Shown: piece after piece, positions 1-7,960 of the stretch
Position numbering within the stretch: the first letter of the stretch is position 1
Layout: each line of letters begins with the position of its first letter
Assembly: GCF_002001015.1 (NCBI RefSeq)
Contig: NZ_MUNO01000041.1
Location: 1 to 64,000, forward strand
DNA from: Polaromonas sp. A23
Lineage (GTDB): Bacteria > Pseudomonadota > Gammaproteobacteria > Burkholderiales > Burkholderiaceae_C
Length of the DNA: 64,000 nucleotides
Reading direction: 5' to 3'
Made by a program: the position numbers and the translations under genes
Notes under the pieces: model-generated
What the model saw: the letters and a program-made list of their open reading frames with translations, nothing else
What the model was told of the DNA's origin: nothing
Databases searched by the model: none

Positions 1-294
1 GCCACCACCGCCGCCGAAGCCGCCGCCAGTGCGTGGAGGACGTGCCTCCATCGGACGGGCTTCGTTCACGACAACGCTACGGCCGCCCAGAGGCTGGCCG
101 TTCATGCCGGCGATAGCTGCTTGAGCTTCGGCATCGCTACCCATTTCCACAAAGCCAAAGCCTTTGGAGCGACCGGTGTCGCGTTCCATCATGACTTTAG
201 CGCTGGTGACAGCGCCAAATTGGCCGAAAGATTGTTGCAAGTCTTCGTCGCGCACTGAGTAAGGCAGATTGCCGACGTATAGTTTGTTGCCCAT
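1..294 (-). CDS. RRM-domain RNA-binding protein (3' end outside window)
   Basis: The protein begins MGNKLYVGNLPYS and holds one RNA recognition motif over residues 3-80. RNP2 is LYVGNL and RNP1 is KGFGFVEM. A Gly/Arg-rich tail (GGGFGGGG) starts near residue 90 and is cut by the window edge. The layout matches the small glycine-rich bacterial RNA-binding proteins, which bind single-stranded RNA and are often cold-induced. The ATG at 294 follows a GAGGAG ribosome site. A promoter and a leader of over 100 bases lie upstream. The exact RNA targets cannot be told from sequence. Confidence 0.93.
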   Translation of the reverse strand, partial: MGNKLYVGNLPYSVRDEDLQQSFGQFGAVTSAKVMMERDTGRSKGFGFVEMGSDAEAQAAIAGMNGQPLGGRSVVVNEARPMEARPPRTGGGFGGGGG

Positions 295-425
295 GAAGGG
301 ACTCCTCTAAAACACAATAACAAAAGCGATGGGGTCCCGAAAGCACAACAAATCTAAACGTACCGCTGTAGCGCGCGAAACTGACCGATCACCTAACCTG
401 TGTGGATTTTGTACCCACACCCCGC

Positions 426-454
426 ATATTATGCGTCAGTTATATAGAAGACAA
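426..454 (-). promoter_or_regulatory. sigma-70 promoter for the RRM gene, long leader
   Basis: Read on the minus strand, TTGTCT (449-454) and TAATAT (426-431) are separated by exactly 17 bases, a good housekeeping promoter. It would give a leader of roughly 120 bases before the ATG at 294. The leader holds an inverted repeat GTGTGG/CCACAC (400-405 and 415-420). Long structured leaders are typical of cold-shock mRNAs; that link is inference. Confidence 0.55.
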
Positions 455-795
455 GCGGTTGCCGCCCTGCCCGGCTTGCGCAAACCCGCGTCAACACTGA
501 AGATTTGACCTGTTTTGCCCTTGAGCGCGTTGCCTGGCGCTAAAAGCGGCTTTTTGGGCAAGATATGAATTCTCGGCGGAAACCACCAACTTCTTGAGCA
601 CAAAAGGCAAATCAATAAGTTTGTACACACTTACAAATTAATGACGCAAGAGCACTGGTTGATTTGAAGAATGACGGGAATCGCGAACAGTTTTTTACGT
701 TTTTGTTGATCCGGCCGCGTTGTTTTTGCCAAAAGTTACGCCGCAGATGCAACCTGGACGGGCCCGTCGTCGTTGGGCAAGGCCCATTCCAGCCC
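455..795. other. gap without recognised gene
   Basis: This 340-base stretch lies between the anti-sigma gene and the promoter of the RRM gene. Short open frames on both strands (such as 436-630 minus and 664-888 plus) have no ribosome sites and no recognisable domains. I see no clear terminator or repeat in it. Confidence 0.4.
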
Positions 796-1038
796 TCATT
801 CCAGCTGCTTGGCCGGTGCGCCGGGCGCATCTTCCTCGTCGCCGGTGTAATTGCGCCACCGGTCCATGGCCAGCCGCATGGTGCGTAGCTGATTTTCAAA
901 CTGCGGACAGGCCTTGCACATCAGCAAATGCAGACGCAGCGCGACAGTATCGGCCAGACTGAGCGCCCGGTCTTCGCGTGCAACCAGCAATGCAGCTGCC
1001 TCTTTGCAGGTTCGATGGAGGGGAAGGTCTTTCATCAT
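796..1038 (-). CDS. zinc-finger anti-sigma factor (zf-HC2 type)
   Basis: The 80-residue protein starts MMKDLPLHRTCKEA and carries HLLMCKAC, the H-x3-C-x2-C core of zinc-binding anti-sigma domains, plus an upstream Cys in TCKEA. It has no membrane segment, so it is a soluble regulator. It sits 14 bases downstream of the ECF sigma gene on the same strand, the usual place for a cognate anti-sigma factor. It probably holds the sigma factor inactive until a metal or thiol signal arrives. The ATG pair at 1038/1035 was preferred to the upstream 1092 start, which overlaps the sigma gene. The role follows from motif and position; the signal is not visible. Confidence 0.78.
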   Translation of the reverse strand: MMKDLPLHRTCKEAAALLVAREDRALSLADTVALRLHLLMCKACPQFENQLRTMRLAMDRWRNYTGDEEDAPGAPAKQLE

Positions 1039-1052
1039 TTCGTGCGCTTCAT

Positions 1053-1619
1053 TCAGCCGGGGTGCTGGCCAAACCAGTGAATGCTGAGGCATTCACGCAA
1101 ACGCAAGCGGGCTCGGTGCAGCTGGACATAAAGATTGGTCGGCGTGAGCGAGAGTTCCTTACAGACTTCTTCACAAGACAACTCCAGCCATTCACGCATC
1201 AGGAACAATCGCCCCAACGCGGGCGGCAACCGCTCGACACATGCATCGAGCACCTGAAAGAACTGGCTTTGCTGCAAGGTCTGTTGCGGGTCACCCCAAT
1301 TCCCGGGTGGATTGGCAAAGTGGCCGTCGGCTTTGAAGGCCAGCTTGTCCAACTCATCGGCTTCTTCATCGGCACCGTGATCCGGGGCGGCCATTTCGCG
1401 CGCATTACTGCGGATCTGGTCAATGACCTTGTGTTTGAGGATGCCGACCAGCCAGGTCTTGAGCTGAGACCGGTTTCCGAAGGACTGGGGTTTCGACAAA
1501 GCGGCCAGCATGGTTTCCGACACAGCGTCTTCCGCCCACGCGTCGCTGCGCAGCTGCAACCTCGCAAAACGCATGAGGTAGACGCGGTGCTCAACCAGTT
1601 GCTCTTCGAAGGTGGCCAT
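1053..1619 (-). CDS. ECF-type RNA polymerase sigma factor
   Basis: The 188-residue protein has sigma region 2 at residues 10-70 (LMRFARLQLRSDAW, FGNRSQLKTWLVGILKHKV) and region 4 at residues 120-180 (ERLPPALGRLFLMREW, then a helix-turn-helix SLTPTNLYVQLHRARLRL). It resembles the small sigma-70 group that pairs with a zinc-finger anti-sigma gene. The ATG at 1619 gives MATFEEQ; a GTG at 1640 is an alternative, and neither has a strong ribosome site. It is transcribed away from the TlpA-like gene at 1743. The likely targets are the GTAAG-N17-GACTAA promoters at 1674 and 2391. No copy of that motif faces the sigma gene itself, so autoregulation is not indicated. Confidence 0.9.
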   Translation of the reverse strand: MATFEEQLVEHRVYLMRFARLQLRSDAWAEDAVSETMLAALSKPQSFGNRSQLKTWLVGILKHKVIDQIRSNAREMAAPDHGADEEADELDKLAFKADGHFANPPGNWGDPQQTLQQSQFFQVLDACVERLPPALGRLFLMREWLELSCEEVCKELSLTPTNLYVQLHRARLRLRECLSIHWFGQHPG

Positions 1620-1673
1620 GGATGGCAAGTCTAGCCGCACCGCAGCGCGGCATGGAAAAAAACGGATAGCAGC

Positions 1674-1701
1674 GTAAGGATCCCGGCTCCACGGCGACTA
1701 A
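1674..1701 (+). promoter_or_regulatory. candidate ECF promoter, copy 1 (TlpA-like gene)
   Basis: GTAAG at 1674-1678 and GACTAA at 1696-1701 are separated by 17 bases, 41 bases before the ATG at 1743. The same two boxes with the same 17-base spacer occur before the bufferin operon (2391-2418), while the spacers differ. A GTAA-type -35 box is known for some ECF factors that control bufferin genes (Caulobacter SigF). Assignment to the adjacent sigma factor is inference. Confidence 0.6.
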
Positions 1702-1742
1702 TCCGTTTGCACTGTCGCTGCAGGCTATCAAAGGACACCATC

Positions 1743-2345
1743 ATGGGCTTCACCCACCAACTATCAGTCTCCGCTGCCTCGCATCGCGTTTACCGTTCTG
1801 TCCGGGCGTTACTTTGCCTGGCAGTGCCCGCCCTAGCCGCGCTGGGGATGGCCGCACCCACGCTGGCACAAACACCGCCGTCCTCCCCCAAGGCCGAAAA
1901 TGTTGCTGCCGCGCCGGCTACCACCGCCGCACCGCATATCGAAGGCAAGACGATTGCGGGCCTTCCGTTCAAGCTGTCCTCCCTCAAGGGCAAGGTGGTG
2001 CTGGTGCTGTACTGGTCCACCAACTGCGCGGTGTGCCGCGACAAGATGCCGGAACTGCGGACCAACTACGAAGGCTGGGCAGGCAAGCCGTTCGAGCTGG
2101 TGGCCGTCAGCACCGACAAGCGCATGCAGGAAGTGGTGGAATACGAACGCATCATCGCTCGCACCGTGCCCATGAAGCAACGCTTTGTGCAACTCTGGAC
2201 GGGTGACGACAGTTACCGCGACAACCTGGGTCAGCATGCCCAGCTACCCGCGGGCTACTTGATTGACAAGTCTGGCAAAGTGGTTGAACGTTACGTGGGC
2301 CGCATCCCTGCAGAGGCTTGGGACCGCATTGCAGATCTGCTTTGA
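1743..2345 (+). CDS. TlpA-like thioredoxin-fold protein, exported
   Basis: The 200-residue protein has an N-terminal signal sequence with a hydrophobic stretch at residues 22-40 and a likely cleavage after LAQ (residue 43). A TlpA/ResA-type thioredoxin domain follows, with the redox motif CAVC (Cys95 and Cys98) after WSTN. Such proteins reduce or exchange disulfides in the periplasm. The ATG at 1743 follows an AAAGGA ribosome site; the longer frame from 1707 runs into the promoter. It is divergent from the ECF sigma gene and shares a promoter motif with the bufferin operon. It may keep bufferin cysteines or other periplasmic thiols reduced during metal stress; this is inference. Confidence 0.88.
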   Translation: MGFTHQLSVSAASHRVYRSVRALLCLAVPALAALGMAAPTLAQTPPSSPKAENVAAAPATTAAPHIEGKTIAGLPFKLSSLKGKVVLVLYWSTNCAVCRDKMPELRTNYEGWAGKPFELVAVSTDKRMQEVVEYERIIARTVPMKQRFVQLWTGDDSYRDNLGQHAQLPAGYLIDKSGKVVERYVGRIPAEAWDRIADLL

Positions 2346-2390
2346 ATAACAGCCGGGCGCAATTTTTTTTTGGCGGATCGAAAATTCCCT

Positions 2391-2418
2391 GTAAGAAAAC
2401 GCCAGCGTGCCGGACTAA
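2391..2418 (+). promoter_or_regulatory. candidate ECF promoter, copy 2 (bufferin operon)
   Basis: GTAAG at 2391-2395 and GACTAA at 2413-2418 are 17 bases apart and lie about 75 bases before the precursor gene at 2495. Boxes and spacing match the copy at 1674-1701. It is the only good promoter candidate I see in the 149-base gap between the TlpA-like gene and the bufferin operon. Confidence 0.6.
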
Positions 2419-2494
2419 GCTTTAACCAGTCAGGAATTTCACTGCACTGGTTAATTTCTAACTTTAATTTGTGCAAACTCACTGGAGATTTCAA

Positions 2495-2785
2495 ATGAAC
2501 CAACGCGCCCTTATCGCTGCAGCAGCAGCTTCCCTGCTGTCCACCATGCTGGTTGCAACGCCTGCTGCTGCCCAGGACAAAGAAAAATGCTACGGCATCG
2601 CCAAGGCCGGCCAGAACGATTGCGCCAACCTCAGCGGCTCCCACTCCTGCGCAGGCCAGTCCAAGGTCAGCGACGATGCGAACGAGTGGAAATATGTGGC
2701 CAAAGGCACTTGCACCGGCATGAAGGGCATGACGGCCGACCAGGCCAAGATGAAGGCCAAGCCAATGATGGACAAAAAGAGCTGA
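2495..2785 (+). CDS. bufA1: bufferin-type RiPP precursor (DUF2282)
   Basis: The 96-residue protein has a signal peptide ending near TPAAAQ (residue 27), then a short core with four cysteines at 32, 43, 52 and 73 in the contexts EKCYG, NDCAN, HSCAG and GTCTG. These are hallmarks of DUF2282 bufferin precursors. Described bufferins are exported peptides whose cysteines are modified by an MNIO enzyme and which bind copper. The ATG at 2495 follows GGAGA. The gene is immediately followed by the DUF692 enzyme, the DUF2063 partner and a DoxX gene, as in known buf operons. The Lys/Met-rich tail (residues 77-96) has no recognised function. The metal specificity here is inferred from the family. Confidence 0.88.
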   Translation: MNQRALIAAAAASLLSTMLVATPAAAQDKEKCYGIAKAGQNDCANLSGSHSCAGQSKVSDDANEWKYVAKGTCTGMKGMTADQAKMKAKPMMDKKS

Positions 2786-2792
2786 TCGCTTT

Positions 2793-3740
2793 TTGCCTCA
2801 ACTGACGTCATCTGAGCGGAGCGGCAAACTCTTGGCACCCGAGCGCTTTGCCCAGATGGCGCATCCTGCAGGAATGTCCACCGGCATAGGCTGGCGGCAT
2901 CCGCATTACGCGCAGGTGCTCGAAAGCAAGCCTGCGCTAGACTTTCTTGAAGTCCACTCCGAGAATTTTTTTGGTCAGGGCGGCGCCGCCCTCGCCGTGT
3001 TGCAGCAGGCGCGGCAGACCTACCCGATCAGCTTGCATGGTGTGGGTCTGGCACTGGGGTCTGTTGCCGGTGTGGACCCGTGGCATCTGGACCAGCTGTC
3101 GCAACTGGTAGAGCGAATCGATCCGGTCCGGGTCTCAGACCATGCATCGTTTGCGCGCGGACAAGTGAACGGTTTGAACCTTCACGCAGCGGACTTGCTG
3201 CCCATCGCCTTTCACCGGCGCTCATTGGATGTCCTGTGTGCCAATGTGCAGCAGGTCCAAGACCGGCTCAAGCGCGTTTTGCTGGTTGAAAACCTCTCTG
3301 CCTACGTCAGCTTCAACAGCTCCGACATGGACGAAGCTACCTTTCTGGGCGAGCTGGCCAGTCGCACCGGTTGTGGCCTGCTGGTCGATGTAAACAATAT
3401 TTACGTCAATGCGCTCAATGCGCGTCTTGCAGGCAGCACCGCTGATCCGGTGCGCGCCTGCATGGACTGGCTGGACCAACTGCCGTCCCGCGCCGTGGCC
3501 GAAGTGCATGTCGCCGGCCACAAAGACTGCGGCGACATCGTGATCGACGACCACGGCAGCCTGGTGTGCGACCCGGTGTGGGAGATCTACCGCCACGCAC
3601 TGGCCCGCTTTGGCGGCTCGCCGGAGGGTCTGGCGAGCCTGGTGGAGTGGGATACAGACATCCCGCCGCTGCAGGTGTTGCTGGATGAAGCCGCACGCGC
3701 ACGCGTTTTTCAGACGCATGCCCAAGAGGTGCCCGCGTGA
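2793..3740 (+). CDS. bufB1: MNIO-family (DUF692) bufferin-modifying oxygenase
   Basis: This is a 315-residue DUF692 TIM-barrel protein. Conserved metal-site segments are visible in order: [42 protein letters not shown] and VEWDTDIP. The family uses a multinuclear non-haem iron centre to convert peptide cysteines to heterocycles; here the substrate should be the DUF2282 peptide encoded 7 bases upstream. The start is uncertain: TTG at 2793 is used here, TTG at 2832 has a GGAG site 10 bases before it, and ATG at 2856 leaves a 294-residue protein that keeps the whole domain. The 3' end overlaps the GTG of the next gene by 4 bases, implying translational coupling. Confidence 0.9.
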   Translation: MPQLTSSERSGKLLAPERFAQMAHPAGMSTGIGWRHPHYAQVLESKPALDFLEVHSENFFGQGGAALAVLQQARQTYPISLHGVGLALGSVAGVDPWHLDQLSQLVERIDPVRVSDHASFARGQVNGLNLHAADLLPIAFHRRSLDVLCANVQQVQDRLKRVLLVENLSAYVSFNSSDMDEATFLGELASRTGCGLLVDVNNIYVNALNARLAGSTADPVRACMDWLDQLPSRAVAEVHVAGHKDCGDIVIDDHGSLVCDPVWEIYRHALARFGGSPEGLASLVEWDTDIPPLQVLLDEAARARVFQTHAQEVPA

Positions 3741-4543
3741 AGTGCGACGATTTCCCGGAGCAACAGGCTTTGCTGCAGGCCGTGCTTGGTGCGGGCGATG
3801 TGAGTGCACTGTTGCGGTGGCTGCCACAAGGCCAGTCGGCCCGACGATTGAGCGAACGCGGCCTGCTGGCCTATCGCGCCAATGGTCAGGCGCTGGCGGA
3901 ACGCGCCCTCGCGGCGGCCTACCCGGTGCTGTTTCAGCTCATGGGAGAAGAAAATTTTGCAATGCTTGCGCGCCATTTCTGGTCCGTGCATCCGCCTTTA
4001 CGCGGTGACATGGCTTGTTGGGGCGAGGATCTGGCAGGCTTCATCGACGCCGCACCTCAGCTGGCTGCCGAACCCTACTTGGGCGATGTTGCACGGCTCG
4101 AGTGGTTGATGCACGAGGCCAGCAGTGCAGCAGATGTAGAGGCCGACCCGGCCTCGTTTGCCTTGCTGGCATCAGGTGACGCGGAGCCGGTCACTCTCAG
4201 CCTGGGAGCCGGCGTGGCGACGCTAGCAAGTTCTTATCCAGTGGCCAGCATTGTCAACGCGCACCTGTTGGGTGACCCCTCCCTGCAGCAAGCCGGGCAA
4301 CGGCTTGCCGATGGCTGCGCCGAGCATGTGCTGGTCTGGCGCCAGGGCTTCAACCCGTGTGTGCGACTGAGCAGTCCAGCAGAACACAAGCTGATCGAAG
4401 AACTTCTGGCTGGACATGCGCTTGCAGATGCACTGGATGCCGTGGACAGTCTGGGCGATGCAGCCTCAGTGTTTGATTTCAACATCTGGCTGGCAAACGC
4501 CGTACAGACCGGCCTGGTCTGCGGTGCGCATCCGTGCCAATAA
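3737..4543 (+). CDS. bufC1: DUF2063-family partner protein of the MNIO enzyme
   Basis: The 268-residue protein starts with GTG overlapping the stop of the MNIO gene. The N-terminal half (residues 1-95) matches the DUF2063/HvfC-BufC domain, with [28 protein letters not shown] and [11 protein letters not shown]. In characterised systems this protein binds the precursor and presents it to the MNIO enzyme. The C-terminal half is less conserved. Gene order precursor-MNIO-DUF2063-DoxX is that of bufferin operons. I see no catalytic motif, consistent with a recognition subunit. Confidence 0.86.
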   Translation: MKCDDFPEQQALLQAVLGAGDVSALLRWLPQGQSARRLSERGLLAYRANGQALAERALAAAYPVLFQLMGEENFAMLARHFWSVHPPLRGDMACWGEDLAGFIDAAPQLAAEPYLGDVARLEWLMHEASSAADVEADPASFALLASGDAEPVTLSLGAGVATLASSYPVASIVNAHLLGDPSLQQAGQRLADGCAEHVLVWRQGFNPCVRLSSPAEHKLIEELLAGHALADALDAVDSLGDAASVFDFNIWLANAVQTGLVCGAHPCQ

Positions 4544-4557
4544 CCAAGAGGAGAGAA

Positions 4558-5052
4558 ATGATGACAACCACTGGCACGAGCACAACCACAAGCAGCCAAC
4601 CGGCATGGGTCATTCGCGGGCTCAACGCCTGGTGTCTGTTGACCCGGTCGCTGGATGCATTGCAGCCGCTGGCCGCGCTCCTGGCGCGCCTGTACATTGC
4701 GCAGGTGTTTTTTCTGTCGGGGTTGACCAAGCTGCGTGACTGGGACACCACGGTGGCGCTGTTCACCGATGAATACAAGGTGCCGTTGCTGCCGCCTGCG
4801 GCCGCGGCGTTCATGGGAACAGCGGGCGAACTGGTGCTTCCGGTTTTGCTGGTGCTCGGTCTGGGCGGGCGTTTCTCAGCGCTGGGGCTGTTTGTTGTTA
4901 ACGCTGTGGCGGTGATCTCGCTGAGCGAAATTGCCCCGGCAGCGCTGCAACAGCACGTCTTCTGGGGTTCGCTGCTTGCAGGGCTGGCGATTTATGGCCT
5001 GGGCCCGTGGTCGCTGGACCGCTGGCTGGCACCCCGATTCGGCCGGAATTGA
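4558..5052 (+). CDS. DoxX-family membrane protein
   Basis: The 164-residue protein has about four hydrophobic segments and the DoxX signature near residues 40-60 (LYIAQVFFLSGLTKLRDW). The ATG at 4558 follows a strong AAGAGGAG ribosome site, so the upstream ATG at 4534 is rejected. It lies 14 bases after bufC and ends the operon. DoxX proteins accompany many bufferin operons; a redox or membrane role in handling the modified peptide is assumed but not established. Confidence 0.85.
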   Translation: MMTTTGTSTTTSSQPAWVIRGLNAWCLLTRSLDALQPLAALLARLYIAQVFFLSGLTKLRDWDTTVALFTDEYKVPLLPPAAAAFMGTAGELVLPVLLVLGLGGRFSALGLFVVNAVAVISLSEIAPAALQQHVFWGSLLAGLAIYGLGPWSLDRWLAPRFGRN

Positions 5053-5427
5053 AAATTCATATGCCAAATCGGGCATTTGTCCTTGATTGACGGGCATGAG
5101 TAGCTATCAATTCAGGAGTAAGTCGATAACTGTTGCGTCAGCTGATAGAAAACAATAGGGTCTGTCGGCGGCTGCAACCTAACCCGTTGTTTTTACTGGC
5201 ATAAGAAATTGGCGAAACCGTAGCAAAAGCTGTCGGGCCTGCCAGTGCCAGCTGGCGGGATCGGATGCCTTGAAATGTAGTCTGTCGAAGCTGCGCAATT
5301 CATACCGGGCTTGCCATGGGCGTCTGAAAGTCCGCTGCCTGTGCCCACGATTGGCTTGATCACAAGGTCTTCCCAAAGAAGACGGGCGACCGGATCAGCC
5401 TCCCATTCAAGGTATTGACGGCGTTCT
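5053..5427. other. gap between bufferin operon and catabolic island
   Basis: No convincing gene is present. Bases 5096-5158 resemble the short palindromic intergenic repeats seen elsewhere in the window (GAGTAGCTATCAATTC to AACAATAGG). A minus-strand open frame of 94 codons (5193-5477) has no recognisable domain and runs into the promoter duplication. The stretch could hold decayed DNA from the junction of the inserted catabolic genes, but nothing identifies it. Confidence 0.35.
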
Positions 5428-5532
5428 GCTGACTGTCCGAACGGGAACTGCGAATTGATCCAGAGCGCACTTTGCACGGTTTGCGTGGGCGGAGCGCGGT
5501 AGTCGCACGACCATCACTTCCGATTAAAACAA
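5428..5532 (+). promoter_or_regulatory. duplicated promoter/operator segment, copy 1
   Basis: Bases 5428-5532 align without gaps to 9246-9350. I count 72 matches in 102 compared positions, with the core CGAATTGATC fully conserved and followed by AGCGCACTTnGCnCGGTTTG. This copy precedes the esterase gene and the other precedes the GMC oxidoreductase gene, the first genes of the two plus-strand transcription units. A shared activator site is likely, probably for the AraC-type regulator encoded at 20338-21315. Confidence 0.6.
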
Positions 5533-5617
5533 GAATGGGGACGGCCGCGCCTCAGCGTCATGAAGATGCCGCGTGGGGGGTCTAGATCTTCCTTCCATTC
5601 TCAACCGGAAGACCACA

Positions 5618-7414
5618 ATGAAAACCTCTCGCCAGAAGCTCGACCCTGAGTCGCGCCGTCGCGTGACTGCCGGCGAACTCATCGGCACGTGCGAACGTGG
5701 TGACATCCACGCTTGGCGCGGTATCCCGTACGCTAGTTCCCCGTCGGGCTCCTTGCGCTGGCGTGCGCCACGACCCGCCGCACCGTGGGACGGTGTTCTT
5801 GAGGCACGCACGCACGGCTCGATGGCACCCCAATACGCAGACCCGCTGGCCGGTGTGCCGGCACAACAGCGCGGTCAGATCGCAGGTGACGAAGGCTGCC
5901 TGACGCTCAACGTCTTCGCGCCAGCGTTCAAGCCCGATGCCGTACCCGGCGCCGGCAAACGCCGGCCGGTCATGGTGTGGATCCACGGCGGCGGAAACTC
6001 GGTAGGAACTTCGGCGACCTATGATGCGGCGCGCAACTATGCAATTCACGACGGCCTGGTGGTTGTCACCGTCAATTACCGCCTGGGTGTGCTGGGCTGG
6101 TTCACGCACCCCGCATTGCACGAGGCCGATGATGCCACCCCCGAGGAACGCTCCGGCAATTTCGGTACCCTCGACCTGGTTGCTGCGCTTCGATGGGTGC
6201 AGGAGAACATCGCGGTCTTTGGAGGCGATCCCGATTGCGTGACGATTTTCGGCGAATCTGCCGGCGCGCAGAATGTGTTGACGCTGCTGGCGAGCCCGTT
6301 GGCTCAAGGCTTGTTCCACCGTGCGATCGCGCAGTCGCCGGTGACCGAGACCTTCAGCGTCGAGCAGGCGGTCAACTGGAGCGACGACGTGCAGCAGGGC
6401 CATCGCGACAGTGCGTTCGAGGTCACGGCACGGCTGTGGGTCGCCGAAGGTCGGTCCCCCGACCGCGCGGAAGCGAAGAAGCAACTCGCGATATTGCCTG
6501 CGGTGGACGTTGCGGCGTTTTTGCGCTCGCTCAGCCCGGCCCGGTTGCTGGGCGCATTCACGCCGGGCAGCGTCGGTATCTATCGCGCGCCTCGTCCTGT
6601 GCGCGACGGCGTGGTGTTGCCGCGCGAGCCGCTGGCTGAAGTTTTCGCCCGCGGCCAATGGAACCGCGTGCCGGTGATCCTCGGGAGCAATCGCGACGAG
6701 TTCAAGACGTTTTGTGCCGACAAGCCCGAGCATTCTCGCCTGCTGCTGGGGAAGTTGCCAATGTTGCGCGACCGCCGCGCCTATCAGGTCGAAATGAAGT
6801 ACCAGTCGTGGGCCTGGAAGGCGCTGCATGTCGATACGCCGGCCGATGCGATGCTGGCGGGGGGGCACACCGACGTTTGGACCTATCGTTTCGATTGGGA
6901 CGAGGCACCCGCCGTGCCCTTGGTGCGCCCGGACCTGCTTCTCGGCGCAGCACACGCCATGGAGATGGCCTTCGTCTTCCGCGACACGGCCGGTGAACTC
7001 GACATCTTTGGCGTCAACACGCCGTTCAATCGTTCGGGCAGGATCGTTCTCGCCCAGGCGATGGGCGATGCCTGGACCAGTTTCGCACGCAATGGCGTAC
7101 CAACCGTGCCAAGCCGCGAGTGGTCGCGCCGCAGGATCGAGAAGGGCCGTTTCGATTGTCTGCTTTTCGACACTGCGCGTGATGGCGGCATCCGCATGGC
7201 ACGACTCAGCACGGACATGGCGGCGGTCAAGCAGGCGTTGAGAATTGATTCAGCGGCCGAGCCCGCCACCCTTCGCTGCCGCATCTACGCTCGCCTCTTC
7301 GTATGGAATCCCTTGTTCGCAGGTCATGGCGACGCAGCCGAGTACGAGCTTTGGTGCCGCGAGTTTGGCTGTGCCGTTCCAGCCGCCCAGTTCCGGCCAC
7401 GGCTTGAAGTTTGA
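5618..7414 (+). CDS. type B carboxylesterase family hydrolase
   Basis: The 598-residue protein has the type-B esterase layout: RGIPYASSPSGSLRW near residue 35, the oxyanion-hole segment WIHGGGNS near residue 125, the nucleophile elbow GESAG near residue 213, an acidic segment GSNRDEF near 355 and GAAHAMEM near 447 as the catalytic His region. It hydrolyses carboxylic esters; the natural ester is unknown. No clear signal peptide is seen. The ATG at 5618 follows GGAAGA. It opens a unit with the cupin dioxygenase (13 bases downstream) and the dehydrogenase, suggesting it releases an alcohol or acid that those enzymes then oxidise. Confidence 0.88.
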   Translation: MKTSRQKLDPESRRRVTAGELIGTCERGDIHAWRGIPYASSPSGSLRWRAPRPAAPWDGVLEARTHGSMAPQYADPLAGVPAQQRGQIAGDEGCLTLNVFAPAFKPDAVPGAGKRRPVMVWIHGGGNSVGTSATYDAARNYAIHDGLVVVTVNYRLGVLGWFTHPALHEADDATPEERSGNFGTLDLVAALRWVQENIAVFGGDPDCVTIFGESAGAQNVLTLLASPLAQGLFHRAIAQSPVTETFSVEQAVNWSDDVQQGHRDSAFEVTARLWVAEGRSPDRAEAKKQLAILPAVDVAAFLRSLSPARLLGAFTPGSVGIYRAPRPVRDGVVLPREPLAEVFARGQWNRVPVILGSNRDEFKTFCADKPEHSRLLLGKLPMLRDRRAYQVEMKYQSWAWKALHVDTPADAMLAGGHTDVWTYRFDWDEAPAVPLVRPDLLLGAAHAMEMAFVFRDTAGELDIFGVNTPFNRSGRIVLAQAMGDAWTSFARNGVPTVPSREWSRRRIEKGRFDCLLFDTARDGGIRMARLSTDMAAVKQALRIDSAAEPATLRCRIYARLFVWNPLFAGHGDAAEYELWCREFGCAVPAAQFRPRLEV

Positions 7415-7427
7415 GAAGGAGGCAAAG

Positions 7428-7955
7428 ATGACAACCAAAGCCGAGTTCTGGCGGGGCATCGCGCCGCTTGCAGATGTTTTCAAGCCAGACGCCAAGCCGG
7501 AGGTTCACATCGCCAATGCGGCGACCGACGATCTGCGCTACTACGTGCCCTTCAGCGAAACAGTGTCCTCGCGACCGCTGTGGATCTCTCCCAGCGAGAA
7601 CAGATGGGCCGATGTACTCCGCGCCGACCAGCCGGGCCTCGTGAACCGCCACTACCACCCGCACGAGGTCTTCGCGTACACGATTTCCGGCAAGTGGGGC
7701 TATCTCGAACACGACTGGATCGCGACGGCGGGCGATTTCGTGTACGAAACACCCGGTGAGGGGCACACGCTGGTGTCGTACGAACACCCCGATCCGATGC
7801 GCGTATTCTTCATCGTCAAAGGGCCGCTGATCTGGCTCGACGAAAAAGGTGGATCCGTCGGCCACTTCGACGTGCATGACTACATCAAGCTCTGCCGCGA
7901 GCACTACGAGAAGGTCGGCATCGGCGCAGGCTACGTCGACACGCTGTTCCGTTAA
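7428..7955 (+). CDS. 2,4'-dihydroxyacetophenone dioxygenase-like cupin
   Basis: The 175-residue single-cupin protein resembles 2,4'-dihydroxyacetophenone dioxygenase. Visible features are RHYHPHEVFAYTISG near residues 67-82 with candidate iron ligands, a later GEGHTLVSYEH, and the family tail VGHFDVHDYIKLCREHYEK. The known enzyme cleaves the C-C bond of an aryl alpha-hydroxyketone with O2, giving an aryl carboxylate and formate. The ATG at 7428 follows AGAAGGAGG. Placed between an esterase and a diol-type dehydrogenase, it probably cleaves the ketone made by the latter. The exact aryl substrate is not known; related ChrR-like cupins are an alternative. Confidence 0.8.
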   Translation: MTTKAEFWRGIAPLADVFKPDAKPEVHIANAATDDLRYYVPFSETVSSRPLWISPSENRWADVLRADQPGLVNRHYHPHEVFAYTISGKWGYLEHDWIATAGDFVYETPGEGHTLVSYEHPDPMRVFFIVKGPLIWLDEKGGSVGHFDVHDYIKLCREHYEKVGIGAGYVDTLFR

Positions 7956-7960
7956 GCGCA

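Noticed and set aside
978-1634. 218-codon plus-strand frame over the sigma gene
   Set aside because: Opposes the ECF sigma gene, whose regions 2 and 4 are clear on the minus strand.
5193-5477. 94-codon minus-strand frame as a transposase remnant
   Set aside because: I could not match it to any transposase motif and it extends into the duplicated promoter segment; left as unassigned.
5582-6955. Minus-strand open frame of 457 codons opposite the esterase
   Set aside because: The esterase on the plus strand has all catalytic motifs; the minus frame has none and is low-complexity in Arg, Gln and His.
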